From NCBI GenBank assembly GCA_015060385.1, contig SUYO01000006.1, positions 24,271 through 88,270 on the forward strand: a stretch of DNA of 64,000 nt, written 5' to 3'. The notes under the pieces were generated by a model. That model did not search any database. It was not told the DNA's origin and saw nothing but the letters and a program-made list of their open reading frames with translations. Positions 49,401 through 57,775 of the stretch are shown here, piece after piece (the stretch's first letter is position 1; each line of letters begins with the position of its first letter). The position numbers were made by a program, and so were the translations under genes. Origin of the DNA: Bacteroidales bacterium (GTDB lineage: Bacteria > Bacteroidota > Bacteroidia > Bacteroidales > UBA932).

Positions 49401-49898
49401 GTTCCGGGACCAAAGATGATATGGCAGTTCGGTGAAATCGGTTATGATTATTCGATCTTCGAAGGAGGTGACCGTACCGATAAGAAACCATGGGTAACAG
49501 ACAGTTATTTCTCCGATACAAACAGGAAGGCTCTGTACGATACCTATGCTTCTCTTCTGAAGTTCCGTTTTGACAATCCTCGTTTCTTTGACGGTGATGC
49601 TGATTTCCGTTGGGGTGTGAGCTCGTCAAATTTCCCGGGTCGTTTCATCTTCTGTACCAATACGGACGGTTACGGCGGAACAGATACGTTTGCCCTGTTC
49701 GGAAACTTCGGTTCCGGCAGCCAAAGCATTTCCATTACACTTCCTCATGACGGAAAATGGTATGATTACTATTCATATGATGCATCCGTCTCGACAACAG
49801 AGGGTGTCTGGAACGGTTCAACCCATACCGCAACCATGGAAGAAGGTGCCTTCTTCCTCCTTGTAGACGATCCGTCTCTCTGTCTCAGCAACAGATAA
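46464..49898 (+). CDS. Large alpha-amylase lipoprotein (GH13) with fimbrillin-like and CBM26-like domains
   Basis: A 1144-residue lipoprotein (MKTFSRLFLSFSALVTCLVS then Cys21). The N-terminal fimbrillin-like domain (APVFTAHVDAPDTKTVLDG; ALLKFTM; YYIAVAPVVF; TIYDMGVLS) is interrupted at about 195-296 by a CBM26-like module (AWFAAYFFGDNGDTWKRM ... WDNKWNQTPDL). Then come the beta domain shared with the amylase at 22971 (about 395-520), a CBM48-like module (about 530-620) and the GH13 barrel. Catalytic residues are Asp838 (GFRFDL), Glu880 (ICEHF) and Asp943 (SHDEE). The catalytic part is a close paralog of 22971 but has no inserted module. A surface endo-amylase is likely. Confidence 0.9.
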   Translation: MKTFSRLFLSFSALVTCLVSCVSEVVDVQEAPDIKGAPVFTAHVDAPDTKTVLDGNISKWSGEEYIQIIGQGGNYKFGTSVNGTASSAAFSYMGDGRFSESEVMAVYPYAGGQSSADISEKIVSNVTIPSVQTAVAGSYDPDAAVAVAYTTDNTLRFKNAVALLKFTMGSSGVKNVTVWGEMTEVEIDSEGVESDALYLTVHDEWKSDNAWFAAYFFGDNGDTWKRMEPVSANTYSCPKPEGYPNVIFCRMNPAGNALSWDNKWNQTPDLTYGSYNHYTITRPWDGVDGSWSTYDISSATTTLGISGTGKVYYNDGEPVVEGFSNGYVSMSGNFVKGKTYYIAVAPVVFENGITVEFSNTGESDKYEVKSTSKRVEFKRNTIYDMGVLSSGSEMGFYADPVIPDADEPCTIYYKAVEGDDLYGYASDLYAHVWLRNNAVDSHGPSWGTNTDKYKLTRIGTDLWSMELTPSVREWFDEISPIGTTPVQKIGIIARTEDGDIQTPDNFLIVTDDLYGVDISMPAGLKHGINYIDDSTVTLVLYDRDNQGKSHDFCNLLWDDNWWGDSSKPVKPLNYDDESGCWWITLTDLDPDKQYKFQYQLGYGSDVTVTTFDPYTEILYDRTNDQWISDYAYPGLAAEYGNTHYGRDNGFVSAFKINRDEYSWEIEDYQIEDDDDLVIYELLLRDFTDNAYGEGSLNAAMNYLDYIDGLGVNAIELMPVQEFDGNNSWGYGTHAYFAMDKVYGKRSTYKKFIDECHKRGMAVILDVVYNHATGAHPYAALYWDGDKTASNNPWFNRDATHQYNVYHQWNHSNPMVREHVKRNLEYLIKEYKIDGFRFDLSKGFTQDSYKVESYNPERVGYLKEYREHIRSVDPDAIMICEHFVDDENYDLGNADIKVWRNMNEAYGESLMGWMGDKSNFDGVQDINVDWLPFGTLVGYMESHDEERNMFKAQENGTDTAKGDYKVRLKRSGLNAAFFLLVPGPKMIWQFGEIGYDYSIFEGGDRTDKKPWVTDSYFSDTNRKALYDTYASLLKFRFDNPRFFDGDADFRWGVSSSNFPGRFIFCTNTDGYGGTDTFALFGNFGSGSQSISITLPHDGKWYDYYSYDASVSTTEGVWNGSTHTATMEEGAFFLLVDDPSLCLSNR

Positions 49899-49903
49899 AA
49901 TAT

Positions 49904-49941
49904 GCGTGGGTACCAGAAACGGTCGTTTCTGGTACCCACGC
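49904..49941. terminator. Perfect 17-bp hairpin after the amylase
   Basis: GCGTGGGTACCAGAAAC and its complement (49904-49920/49925-49941) with loop GGTC. On the minus strand it is followed by ATATTTTA, so it may also end the convergent peptidase transcript. Confidence 0.7.
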
Positions 49942-49976
49942 TACCTTATACGTTGCAAAAAGGCGGTATAAAGCCA

Positions 49977-50019
49977 GCGTCGGTGCGAGAATCATCCAAT
50001 TCTCGCACCGACGCTTTTT
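49977..50019 (+). terminator. Strong intrinsic terminator, end of the starch locus
   Basis: A perfect 16-bp stem (GCGTCGGTGCGAGAAT/ATTCTCGCACCGACGC, 49977-49992/49999-50014) followed by TTTTT. It marks the boundary between the starch locus and the convergent peptidase gene. Confidence 0.85.
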
Positions 50020-50022
50020 AAG

Positions 50023-52437
50023 CTATCGTTTCGGAATGTCGACCGACTTTTCGCTCCGGCCCTTGAGGTGTTCCGAGAAGTAGTCCACAAGGCGCCAGTA
50101 GAAGTATTCGTTCATGTCGCCGAAGCTGTGTCTCTGCTGAGGCAGCATGAGCATGTCGAACCTCTTTCCTGCCCTGATGAGAGCATCGACCACTCGTGTG
50201 GTGTTGCCCGGATGGACATTGTCGTCGATGTCGCCATGGACAAGGAGGAGATGGCCCTTGAGGTTCTTCGCAATCTCAGGGTTTGTACCGATCTTATAGA
50301 CGAAGGTAGTGTCGCCCTGCTCGCTGACGGTCTCCTTGACTCCGTGGTGGGTCTCGCTCCACCAGCGGTTGTAGATCGTGTTGTCGTGGTTTCCTGCGCA
50401 AGAAACGCCTACCTTGAAGAAGTCTGGATACTGGCACATTGCAGCTGTGGTCATGAATCCTCCGCCCGAATGGCCATGGATTCCTACCTTGTCGATGTCG
50501 ATGAAGTCGTAGCGGTTAGCAAGTTGCTCGATCGCGTACTTATGGTCGGCGAGAGGGTAGTCCCTCATGTTTCCGTATCCGTAGTTGTGGTACCATTTCG
50601 ACCTGCTCGGATGGCCGCCCCTCTGACCTACGGAGATCACGATGAATCCTGCCTGCGCCAGACGGTCGGTACGTACGCTCATTCGTGTGAACGGATAGTA
50701 TACAGCCTCGACCTGCGGACCCGGATAGACGTAATCGATTATAGGATAGACCTTTGTCGAATCGAAGTCGAACGGCTTGTACATCACTCCGTAGAGGTCG
50801 GTGACTCCGTCTGCGGCCTTTACCTTGAAGAGCTCAGGGAATTTGTAGCCGTTGGCGAAGAGCTGCGAGAAGTCGCTTTCCTGGATGTCCATGACCTTGT
50901 TGCCGGCGTTGTCGAGAAGGACGCACATAGGGACCGTGTCGATCCTCGAGTAGTTGTCGACCACGAATTTTGCGTCATCGTCTACCTCGACCTGGTGGAA
51001 GAAGTCTCCCTTGGTGATCTGGGTGAGTCCTGTTCCGTCGAGATTGACACGGTACAGATGCTCGTAATAAGGATTCTCGTCCTTGTTCCTTCCGTTTGCC
51101 GTGAAGTATACGGTGCGCGCCTTCTCGTCGACCTTCAGAATCTCCTCCACATGCCAAGGGCCCTTGGTGATGCGGTTCTTGAGATTGCCCTGGTCATCGT
51201 AGAGGTAGAGGTGGGCCCAGCCGTCACGCTCGCTCCAGTGGATCAGTTCCTTGCCGTCGGCCAGAGCCTTGAGCGAACGGGTCTCCTGATATGTGTTCAT
51301 CCTTTCCTCGATCACAGGCACGATGCTGTCCTGGCCGACGGTGTATGAACATACGTCGATGCGGTAGAGGTCGCGGCTGCTACGGGTGAGGAAGAAACGG
51401 TCGTTGTCTCCGAGCCATACGGTCGTCCTTTCCTCCATGTCCCTTTCCTTCTGCTGCACCGGTTTCCTTTCGAGTGCGAGGGTCTGGTCCTTGTATGCCG
51501 AGGTCTTTATCTCCTTGCGGCTTCCGTCCTGCATGTCGAAGATGTAGAGGTGCTCGACCGGTGCCTCGCTTTCGCCTGGCATCTGGTATTTATAGGTCTC
51601 GAGGGTAGGGCGCGGCTTGGACATCACGTTGATGACCCAGAGGTCCTTGACCTTGCGCTCGTCGGTGAGGATGGTCGCGAAATGGCGCGAGTCAGGGGAC
51701 CACATGCCGTAGACGGCACGGCGCTTTCCGTTGAGGAGGGTGTCGGTGTTGACCATCTTGTACGGCATTCCGTAGCCGAAATCCTCGACTCCGTCGGTGG
51801 TGAGCTGGATCTCGACGATCGTAGAGTCCTTCTCGTCCTTGCGTGCCTTCTGGTAGTCATCGTAGCTCATCTTGTAGAGGTTGAGGTCCTTCGCGTATAC
51901 CACTGTCTTCCTGTCAGGGGAGATCGAACCCCAGCTCAGACGCTTAGGCTCCTTCTCCTTGTCCTCAAGATGGGTGAGGGTCTTTGTCGGGTAGTCATAT
52001 GAGAAGTAGAAGACTTCCTTCTCCTTCTTTCCCTTCTCGTTCTTTATCTCCTTTGTAGAGGTCACTTCGAATGTGAACGTCTTTCCGTCCTCCTTCGCCT
52101 TGAGGTTGCGGATCGGGAGGTGGAGGGCATCGTAAGGGTCCCTTACTGTCTCGGTCAGCTGTGCGGCAAGCTCGTCCCTGTCAAAGAGCGGGGTCCTGGT
52201 CCGCTTTGCCGGATCCACGACATACCACTGCGTGCCGTCGCTGGTCTTGTATTCATACCAGAAGCAGTTGCCTTTCTGGAACCAGTGCGGGTCCACTGTC
52301 GTGGAGAACAGCATCGTGTTGAGTTTCTCCTGGGTGAACTTCTCGGCCTGAAGATATTCAGGCAGCCTCTCCTGGGCCTGTGTCCCGGCTGCGGAAAGAC
52401 AGGCGGCAGCCACGATTGCAATAAAAATCCTTTTCAT
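50023..52437 (-). CDS. S9 family prolyl oligopeptidase (dipeptidyl peptidase IV-like), secreted
   Basis: An 804-residue enzyme with a signal peptide (MKRIFIAIVAAACLSAAGTQ). Residues about 50-530 form the beta-propeller (with RLSWGSISPDRKTVVY and YGMWSPDSRHFA blades). The C-terminal alpha/beta hydrolase has the nucleophile Ser657 in GHSGGGF, an Asp in HGDIDDNVHP and His in QQRHSFGD. This is the DPP4 type that takes X-Pro or X-Ala dipeptides from peptide N termini in the periplasm, usual in asaccharolytic or mixed-diet Bacteroidales. It converges on the starch locus and is divergent from uvrA. Confidence 0.92.
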   Translation of the reverse strand: MKRIFIAIVAAACLSAAGTQAQERLPEYLQAEKFTQEKLNTMLFSTTVDPHWFQKGNCFWYEYKTSDGTQWYVVDPAKRTRTPLFDRDELAAQLTETVRDPYDALHLPIRNLKAKEDGKTFTFEVTSTKEIKNEKGKKEKEVFYFSYDYPTKTLTHLEDKEKEPKRLSWGSISPDRKTVVYAKDLNLYKMSYDDYQKARKDEKDSTIVEIQLTTDGVEDFGYGMPYKMVNTDTLLNGKRRAVYGMWSPDSRHFATILTDERKVKDLWVINVMSKPRPTLETYKYQMPGESEAPVEHLYIFDMQDGSRKEIKTSAYKDQTLALERKPVQQKERDMEERTTVWLGDNDRFFLTRSSRDLYRIDVCSYTVGQDSIVPVIEERMNTYQETRSLKALADGKELIHWSERDGWAHLYLYDDQGNLKNRITKGPWHVEEILKVDEKARTVYFTANGRNKDENPYYEHLYRVNLDGTGLTQITKGDFFHQVEVDDDAKFVVDNYSRIDTVPMCVLLDNAGNKVMDIQESDFSQLFANGYKFPELFKVKAADGVTDLYGVMYKPFDFDSTKVYPIIDYVYPGPQVEAVYYPFTRMSVRTDRLAQAGFIVISVGQRGGHPSRSKWYHNYGYGNMRDYPLADHKYAIEQLANRYDFIDIDKVGIHGHSGGGFMTTAAMCQYPDFFKVGVSCAGNHDNTIYNRWWSETHHGVKETVSEQGDTTFVYKIGTNPEIAKNLKGHLLLVHGDIDDNVHPGNTTRVVDALIRAGKRFDMLMLPQQRHSFGDMNEYFYWRLVDYFSEHLKGRSEKSVDIPKR

Positions 52438-52485
52438 CGGTCTATCCGTTAAATGTTAGCGGTGCTAAATTTACGAATAATTCCT

Positions 52486-52493
52486 TATATTTG
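52486..52493 (+). promoter_or_regulatory. -7 box of uvrA
   Basis: TATATTTG, a perfect TAnnTTTG box, ends only 8 bases before the uvrA ATG, implying an almost leaderless mRNA. Confidence 0.5.
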
Positions 52494-52500
52494 TCAACCT

Positions 52501-55281
52501 ATGGACAAGAAGAAGGATCATATCGAAATAAAAGGGGCAAAGGCCCATAATCTTAAAGGAGTTTCGCTTTCGATTCCCCGCAACAGTTTTGTCGTAGTCA
52601 CGGGACTCAGCGGAAGCGGAAAGTCTTCCCTTGCCTTCGATACCATTTATGCCGAAGGTCAGAGGCGGTACATGGACACGTTGTCGACATATGCCAAGCA
52701 TTTCATGGGCATACTGGAAAAGCCGGAAGTCGAGTCCATCACGGGCCTGAGCCCGATCATCGCGATCGAGCAGAAGACCACCGGCAACAACCCCCGCTCG
52801 ACCGTCGGTACCATCACGGAGATTTACGATTTCCTCCGTCTGCTGTATGCGAGGGCGTCGACCGCCTACTCGCCCCAGACCGGAAGGGCCATGGTCCGTT
52901 ATACCGACGAGCAGATAGTGTCCCTGATCATGGAGAACTACCGTGACCGCAAGTGCTATCTCCTCGCACCGGTCGTCAAGGGCCGCAAGGGTCATTACAA
53001 GGAGCTTCTCGAGCAGATGCGTAAGAGGGGATACACCCAGGTCAGGATAGACGGTCAGCTTTGCGAACTCAACGAGGTGACCGCCCTTGACAGGTACAAG
53101 GCCCATTTCATCGAACTGGTCGTGGACCGTCTGAAACCTTCGCAGAAGGATGAGAAGAGGATAAAGGATTCCGTGATGTCGGCCCTGAATTTCGGAAAGG
53201 GCTCGCTTGCCATCCTGGACATGGAGACTGAGGACGTCCAGCATTATTCGAAACATCTGGTCTGCCCGGACACGGGTCTCTCGCTTGCCGAGCCCGCGCC
53301 GCATTCCTTCTCCTTCAACTCGCCGCAGGGATACTGCCCGCACTGCAAGGGCCTCGGAATCATAGTGGACGTGAACATGGACACGATAATCCCCGACCGT
53401 TCGGTTTCGATCGCCGACGGCGGAATCGTCCCTCTCGGAAAGATACGTGAGACAAAGAAGTTCGACGTCATCCGTTCTATAGCCCGCAAATATAATTTCT
53501 CGCTCTACGATCCGATCGAGGAACTTCCTGACGAGGTCGTGTCTCTGATCGTGTTCGGCTCCGACGAGCTTTTCAGGGTTGGAGAAGGTACTTCTTCGGA
53601 GATGGTTTCGTTCCAGGGCATAGTAGGGGACATCCAGGATAAGGTGGTCTGCCCGGTCTGCGGGGGAACACGCCTGAACAAGGATACGACATATTTCAAG
53701 ATAGACGGAAAGACGATTTCGGAGGTCTCTGCCATGGAGATCACCCAGCTGCAGGAATGGATATGCTCTCTGGATGAGATCCTGGACGAGAGGGAGAGCA
53801 GGATAGGCCGGGATATTCTCAAGGAACTCAAGGACAGGATACGCTTCCTTCTTGATGTGGGACTTGACTATCTGTCGCTTGACCGTCCTACATCCTCTCT
53901 CTCGGGAGGAGAGAGCCAGCGAATCAGGCTTGCCACCCAGATAGGATCCAAGCTGGTCAATGTCCTGTATATATTGGACGAACCTTCTATCGGTCTGCAC
54001 CAGAGGGACAACCGCAAGCTCATCGCTTCGCTCAAGAAGCTTCGCGACGAGGGTAATTCGGTCATGGTCGTGGAGCATGATGCCGAGACCATGATGGCAG
54101 CCGACTGGCTGGTGGATGTGGGTCCGGGCGCAGGCGAAGCCGGAGGCCGGATCTGTTACAGCGGTCCGCTGGCTGATGTGCTATGTCATTGCGAGGGCGA
54201 AAGCCCGTGGCCATCTTCTTCTTCAACGCTGGACTATCTTCGCGGAGACAGGAAGATTGAAGTGCCTGCCGTGCGCCGTCCGGGCAACGGTCTGACCTTG
54301 GGAATCAGGGGAGCAAGGGGAAACAACCTTAAGAATGTAGATGTGGACTTTCCTCTCGGCATGCTCATAGGCATAAGCGGAGTCAGCGGAAGCGGAAAGT
54401 CGTCCCTGATCAACGAGACCCTCATGCCTGTCCTGAAGAACAAGTTCTACAACGCCAAGCTCCAGCCTCTTCCATACGACGGGATCGTGGGTGTCTCGAA
54501 TATCGACAAGCTCATAGAGATAGACCAGAGTCCTATAGGCCGTACCCCAAGAAGCAATCCTGCTACCTTTACAGGAGTGTTCAATGATATAAGGACTCTG
54601 TTTGAAGCCACCCCTGATGCGAAGGTGCGAGGCTTCAAGGCAGGAAGATTTTCCTTCAATGTGCCCGGAGGAAGATGCGAGGAATGCAAGGGTGCGGGTA
54701 TAAAGGTGATAGAAATGAACTTCCTTCCTTCAGTCAATGTGGTCTGCAACGAATGTCGCGGAAGGAGGTACAAGGAGGATACCCTGGCGGTAAGGTACAA
54801 GGGCAAGAACATCAACGATGTGCTTGAGATGCCTGTCAGCGAGGCATATGAGTTCTTCGGCAACATTCCTTCCATAGCTCAGAAACTCAAGGCGATGGTG
54901 GATGTCGGCCTGGGCTATGTGCGTCTTGGTCAGTCGGCTGTAACCTTGTCCGGAGGAGAGAGCCAGCGTATGAAGCTCGCTGCAGAGCTTGCCAGAAAGT
55001 CCACAGGCAATACCCTGTATATCCTTGACGAACCGACCACTGGTCTGCATTTCGAGGATATCAAGGTACTGCTCGATGTGCTCCGTCAGCTTGTGGATCA
55101 GGGCAATACGGTAATAGTGATCGAGCATAACCTCGATGTGCTCAAGTCGGTCGACTATATCTTCGACATGGGTCCGGAAGGAGGAAAGAAGGGAGGTATG
55201 ATAATTGCTGCCGGCACCCCGGAACAGCTTGCTGCCGACCCTGCTTCGGTCACCGGTCCTTTCCTCGCCGAAATCCTCTGA
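52501..55281 (+). CDS. uvrA: Excinuclease ABC subunit A
   Basis: A 926-residue DNA-damage recognition ATPase with two ABC modules. Walker A sites are GLSGSGKSS (about 34) and GVSGSGKSS (about 626). Zinc-binding Cys motifs include CPHCKGLG (about 279), [10 protein letters not shown] (about 385) and CEECKGAG (about 727). ABC signatures are [12 protein letters not shown] (about 467) and [12 protein letters not shown] (about 818). The ATG at 52501 gives the usual [20 protein letters not shown] start. In the linker between the two ABC halves, codons 562 to about 572 are a dispersed TGTCATT repeat read in frame ([11 protein letters not shown]), an unusual repeat-in-gene. Confidence 0.96.
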   Translation: MDKKKDHIEIKGAKAHNLKGVSLSIPRNSFVVVTGLSGSGKSSLAFDTIYAEGQRRYMDTLSTYAKHFMGILEKPEVESITGLSPIIAIEQKTTGNNPRSTVGTITEIYDFLRLLYARASTAYSPQTGRAMVRYTDEQIVSLIMENYRDRKCYLLAPVVKGRKGHYKELLEQMRKRGYTQVRIDGQLCELNEVTALDRYKAHFIELVVDRLKPSQKDEKRIKDSVMSALNFGKGSLAILDMETEDVQHYSKHLVCPDTGLSLAEPAPHSFSFNSPQGYCPHCKGLGIIVDVNMDTIIPDRSVSIADGGIVPLGKIRETKKFDVIRSIARKYNFSLYDPIEELPDEVVSLIVFGSDELFRVGEGTSSEMVSFQGIVGDIQDKVVCPVCGGTRLNKDTTYFKIDGKTISEVSAMEITQLQEWICSLDEILDERESRIGRDILKELKDRIRFLLDVGLDYLSLDRPTSSLSGGESQRIRLATQIGSKLVNVLYILDEPSIGLHQRDNRKLIASLKKLRDEGNSVMVVEHDAETMMAADWLVDVGPGAGEAGGRICYSGPLADVLCHCEGESPWPSSSSTLDYLRGDRKIEVPAVRRPGNGLTLGIRGARGNNLKNVDVDFPLGMLIGISGVSGSGKSSLINETLMPVLKNKFYNAKLQPLPYDGIVGVSNIDKLIEIDQSPIGRTPRSNPATFTGVFNDIRTLFEATPDAKVRGFKAGRFSFNVPGGRCEECKGAGIKVIEMNFLPSVNVVCNECRGRRYKEDTLAVRYKGKNINDVLEMPVSEAYEFFGNIPSIAQKLKAMVDVGLGYVRLGQSAVTLSGGESQRMKLAAELARKSTGNTLYILDEPTTGLHFEDIKVLLDVLRQLVDQGNTVIVIEHNLDVLKSVDYIFDMGPEGGKKGGMIIAAGTPEQLAADPASVTGPFLAEIL
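54184..54217 (+). repeat. TGTCATT dispersed element inside the uvrA coding sequence
   Basis: TGTCATTGCGAGGGCGAAAG followed by CCCGTGGCCATCTTC is nearly the same as the extragenic copy at 40143-40175. It starts exactly on a codon boundary (codon 562) and stays open. Confidence 0.8.
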
Positions 55282-55394
55282 TCATACTGGAAATATAAGT
55301 TCTTGTGTATTAGTGTTTTGTTGAATCTGCGTACTTCCTCCTGACGGTATTCATCTTCTGTAACCTGTAGAGGAGTAATTAATTATAGAATACG

Positions 55395-57080
55395 ATGGAA
55401 AATATCAGAATCTATTGCGAAAATACGGCTTCCTATCTCAAGGTAGCCATGGGAACCACCTTGAAGGAGCTGTCGGAAATGACAGACCGGCAGTCAGTTC
55501 TTGCCGCCCTTGTCGACAACAAGCTGAAATCGCTGGATTACAGGATAATCAATCCTCATAATGTGAAGTTTGTAGGCTATGACCATCCTGACGGCCGCCG
55601 TACATATATAAGGTCCCTCTGCTTCGTCCTTCAGAATGTGGTGAGGGAGATGTTTCCGGACAAGATACTCGCCATAGATTACTCTCTGCCAAGCGGTCTG
55701 TATTGTGAGGTCAGGGAACTGGACACGATGGAAGACGGTCGTCCGAAACCATGTTTCCTGACTGACGATACCCTTCAGGAAATCGTGTCCCGTATGCGCG
55801 GGCTGATAGAGGCCGACTTGCCGTTCGGCAAGAAGATGATGAATCTCAAGGAATGTGAAAGGATATTCGCAGGAAACAACCAGATCGAGAAGGTAGATCT
55901 CTTCAAGACCTTGGGAAGACTGCACAACAATGTGTACTTCCTTGACGGACAGGCTGATACCTTCTATGGACCTCTTGCTCCATCGACAGGCTGCCTCAAG
56001 ACATTCGACATAATGGGCTTCAATGACGGATTCTGCCTTCAGTATCCTATGGACGGCGACCCTGACAGGGTACTCCCGATGAAGCGTCAGTCCAAGCTTG
56101 CCACAGCCTTGAAGGAACACTCAGACTGGTGTTCGGTCATGGGTGTTCGCGGTGTAGGAAAGCTTAATGCCAAGGTGCTGTCCGGAGAGATAGTAGACCT
56201 GATCAATCTTTCGGAAGCCCTGCATGAAAGGAAGTATGCAGACATCGCCGACCAGATATATGCCCGCCGTGGCAGCGTGAAGATAGTCTTCATCGCAGGA
56301 CCTTCAAGCAGCGGAAAGACCTCGACGTCCAAGAGACTTGCCCTTCAATGCAGGATATTAGGCCTGAATCCGAAGGTCATAGAGCTTGACAATTATTTCG
56401 TGGAAAGGGAGCTGACCCCGAAGGACGAGAACGGCGAATATGATTTCGAATGTCTCGGAGCCATGGACCTTGACCTTCTCGGCCGCCAGCTGAACGACCT
56501 TCTGGACGGAAAGGAAGTCGAGATACCTCGCTTCGACTTCAAGGACGGCAGGAAATATTATGAAGGAAACATGATGCAGCTGCATGAGAAGGACATCCTT
56601 ATAATGGAGGGTATCCATGCCTTGAATCCGGCCATGATTCCGTCTGTCGATCCGTCGAAGGTGTTCAGAGTCTATGCGTCTGCCCTCACCTCGCTTTCGA
56701 TCGACGAAAACAACAACATCTCGACCTCGGACAACCGCATGCTCCGCCGCATGATACGCGACAACCGCACCCGCGGGGTGGTTCCGGAGGATACGATCAT
56801 GAGGTGGCAGAGCGTCCGCAGGGGCGAGAACCGCAACATCTTCCCGTTCCAGGAAAATGCGGATGCCGTCTTCAATTCGGCTCATATCTTCGAACTTCCT
56901 GTGCTGAAATATTATGCTGAACCGCTTCTGCGCAGGATTTCCCCTTCATCACCGGCCTATACAGAGGCAGTGCGTCTGCTGAAGTTCCTGGGATATATCG
57001 TGGCCCTGTCTCCTGCGGAAATCGCGGCCATTCCGCCGACTTCCATCCTCAGGGAATTCATCGACGGCCAGACGCTGTAG
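55395..57080 (+). CDS. Nucleoside (uridine) kinase-like protein with N-terminal TGS-like domain
   Basis: A 561-residue cytoplasmic protein. The N-terminal 65 residues are TGS-like, then comes a threonyl-tRNA-synthetase-like second domain (about 65-250) and a phosphoribulokinase/uridine kinase domain from about 290. The P-loop is GPSSSGKTS (about 300), with ELDNYFV and RFDFKDG downstream. This three-domain form is common in Bacteroidetes and Clostridia and is annotated as nucleoside kinase; the substrate has rarely been tested. The 113-base gap before it shows no clear promoter box. It ends 12 bases before the first long REP array. Confidence 0.88.
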   Translation: MENIRIYCENTASYLKVAMGTTLKELSEMTDRQSVLAALVDNKLKSLDYRIINPHNVKFVGYDHPDGRRTYIRSLCFVLQNVVREMFPDKILAIDYSLPSGLYCEVRELDTMEDGRPKPCFLTDDTLQEIVSRMRGLIEADLPFGKKMMNLKECERIFAGNNQIEKVDLFKTLGRLHNNVYFLDGQADTFYGPLAPSTGCLKTFDIMGFNDGFCLQYPMDGDPDRVLPMKRQSKLATALKEHSDWCSVMGVRGVGKLNAKVLSGEIVDLINLSEALHERKYADIADQIYARRGSVKIVFIAGPSSSGKTSTSKRLALQCRILGLNPKVIELDNYFVERELTPKDENGEYDFECLGAMDLDLLGRQLNDLLDGKEVEIPRFDFKDGRKYYEGNMMQLHEKDILIMEGIHALNPAMIPSVDPSKVFRVYASALTSLSIDENNNISTSDNRMLRRMIRDNRTRGVVPEDTIMRWQSVRRGENRNIFPFQENADAVFNSAHIFELPVLKYYAEPLLRRISPSSPAYTEAVRLLKFLGYIVALSPAEIAAIPPTSILREFIDGQTL

Positions 57081-57092
57081 GGTTTGATTAAA

Positions 57093-57203
57093 GTGATGCG
57101 CCAAGAAATCGTAAATTCTTGGCGCATCACTATGCTTTTTGGCCTTCTTGGGGGTGTTTCCTGGAGTGATGATACAAAAATCAGCCGAAACTTGGTGCAT
57201 CAC
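57093..57203 (+). repeat. 111-base REP array, copy 1 (left of RAYT2 unit)
   Basis: A perfect 15-bp hairpin (GTGATGCGCCAAGAA/TTCTTGGCGCATCAC, 57093-57107/57116-57130, loop ATCGTAAA) is followed by a spacer and a second, imperfect GTGATG...CATCAC unit (57166-57203). The same array in the same orientation lies at 58806-58916; by eye they differ at five positions of 111. Its right end supplies the TGA stop of the gene at 57200. Confidence 0.9.
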
Positions 57204-57736
57204 TTCTTCCCGGCAGATCTTTGGAAGTCTTCCAGAAAGGATGACATGGAGGAGTAGAGGGGAATGTCATAAAAGTCGCATGTGATCCGTACATTGTCGT
57301 ATCTGTAGAATTCAGGTTCACATATTACATACATCTTCCTGCTGTGTGCATGAAGACCCATTTCCAGCAGGGATATCGGAGATCTGCTGTTCCCAAGTAT
57401 GTTCATTATGATGATATCGGCCTCTTCAAGATGTTCGAGTTCCCATCTTACCTGATAATCCATCTCTCCTTCTCTGTCTGCATCCCAATTTTCCTGGCGT
57501 GGATTGAAAAGAAGATACCTTCCGTCAAGACAGCTGAATGCATGGTACATTTCCTTCTGCCAGTCTGTACTGTTCCCCATGTCTATTGTGCCGGCAAGAA
57601 AAACCTTTGTAAAGCTTCGGGCAGGACCCATACTTTCCGGAAGCTCTTCGTGAGGGTGTATCATATATGTTCCTGCAGGACGTTCTGCACACGAGTACGT
57701 CAGTACCAGTATTGACAGCAATAAGAATCTTTTCAT
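57200..57736 (-). CDS. Lipoprotein with nucleoside 2-deoxyribosyltransferase-like domain
   Basis: A 178-residue protein with a lipoprotein signal (MKRFLLLSILVLTYSC, Cys16). The domain VFLAGTIDMGNSTDWQKEM, LLFNPRQENWD, QVRWELEHLEEADIIIMNIL and SRSPISLLEMGL matches the PF15891-type nucleoside deoxyribosyltransferase-like fold, with the Glu of SLLEMGL where the nucleophile is expected. These proteins are usually cytoplasmic and often phage- or island-borne; an exported lipid-anchored form is unusual. It has its own promoter box at 57760-57767 and lies between RAYT2 and a REP array. The stop codon is taken from the array. Confidence 0.75.
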   Translation of the reverse strand: MKRFLLLSILVLTYSCAERPAGTYMIHPHEELPESMGPARSFTKVFLAGTIDMGNSTDWQKEMYHAFSCLDGRYLLFNPRQENWDADREGEMDYQVRWELEHLEEADIIIMNILGNSRSPISLLEMGLHAHSRKMYVICEPEFYRYDNVRITCDFYDIPLYSSMSSFLEDFQRSAGKK

Positions 57737-57759
57737 GGTAACCTGTAAGTTTACAGCTG

Positions 57760-57767
57760 CAAAGATA
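57760..57767 (-). promoter_or_regulatory. -7 box for the deoxyribosyltransferase-like gene
   Basis: The minus strand reads TATCTTTG, with TTG at 57789-57791 about 21 bases upstream (inside the end of RAYT2). The gene can thus be expressed apart from the transposase. Confidence 0.55.
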
Positions 57768-57775
57768 ATCAAAAA

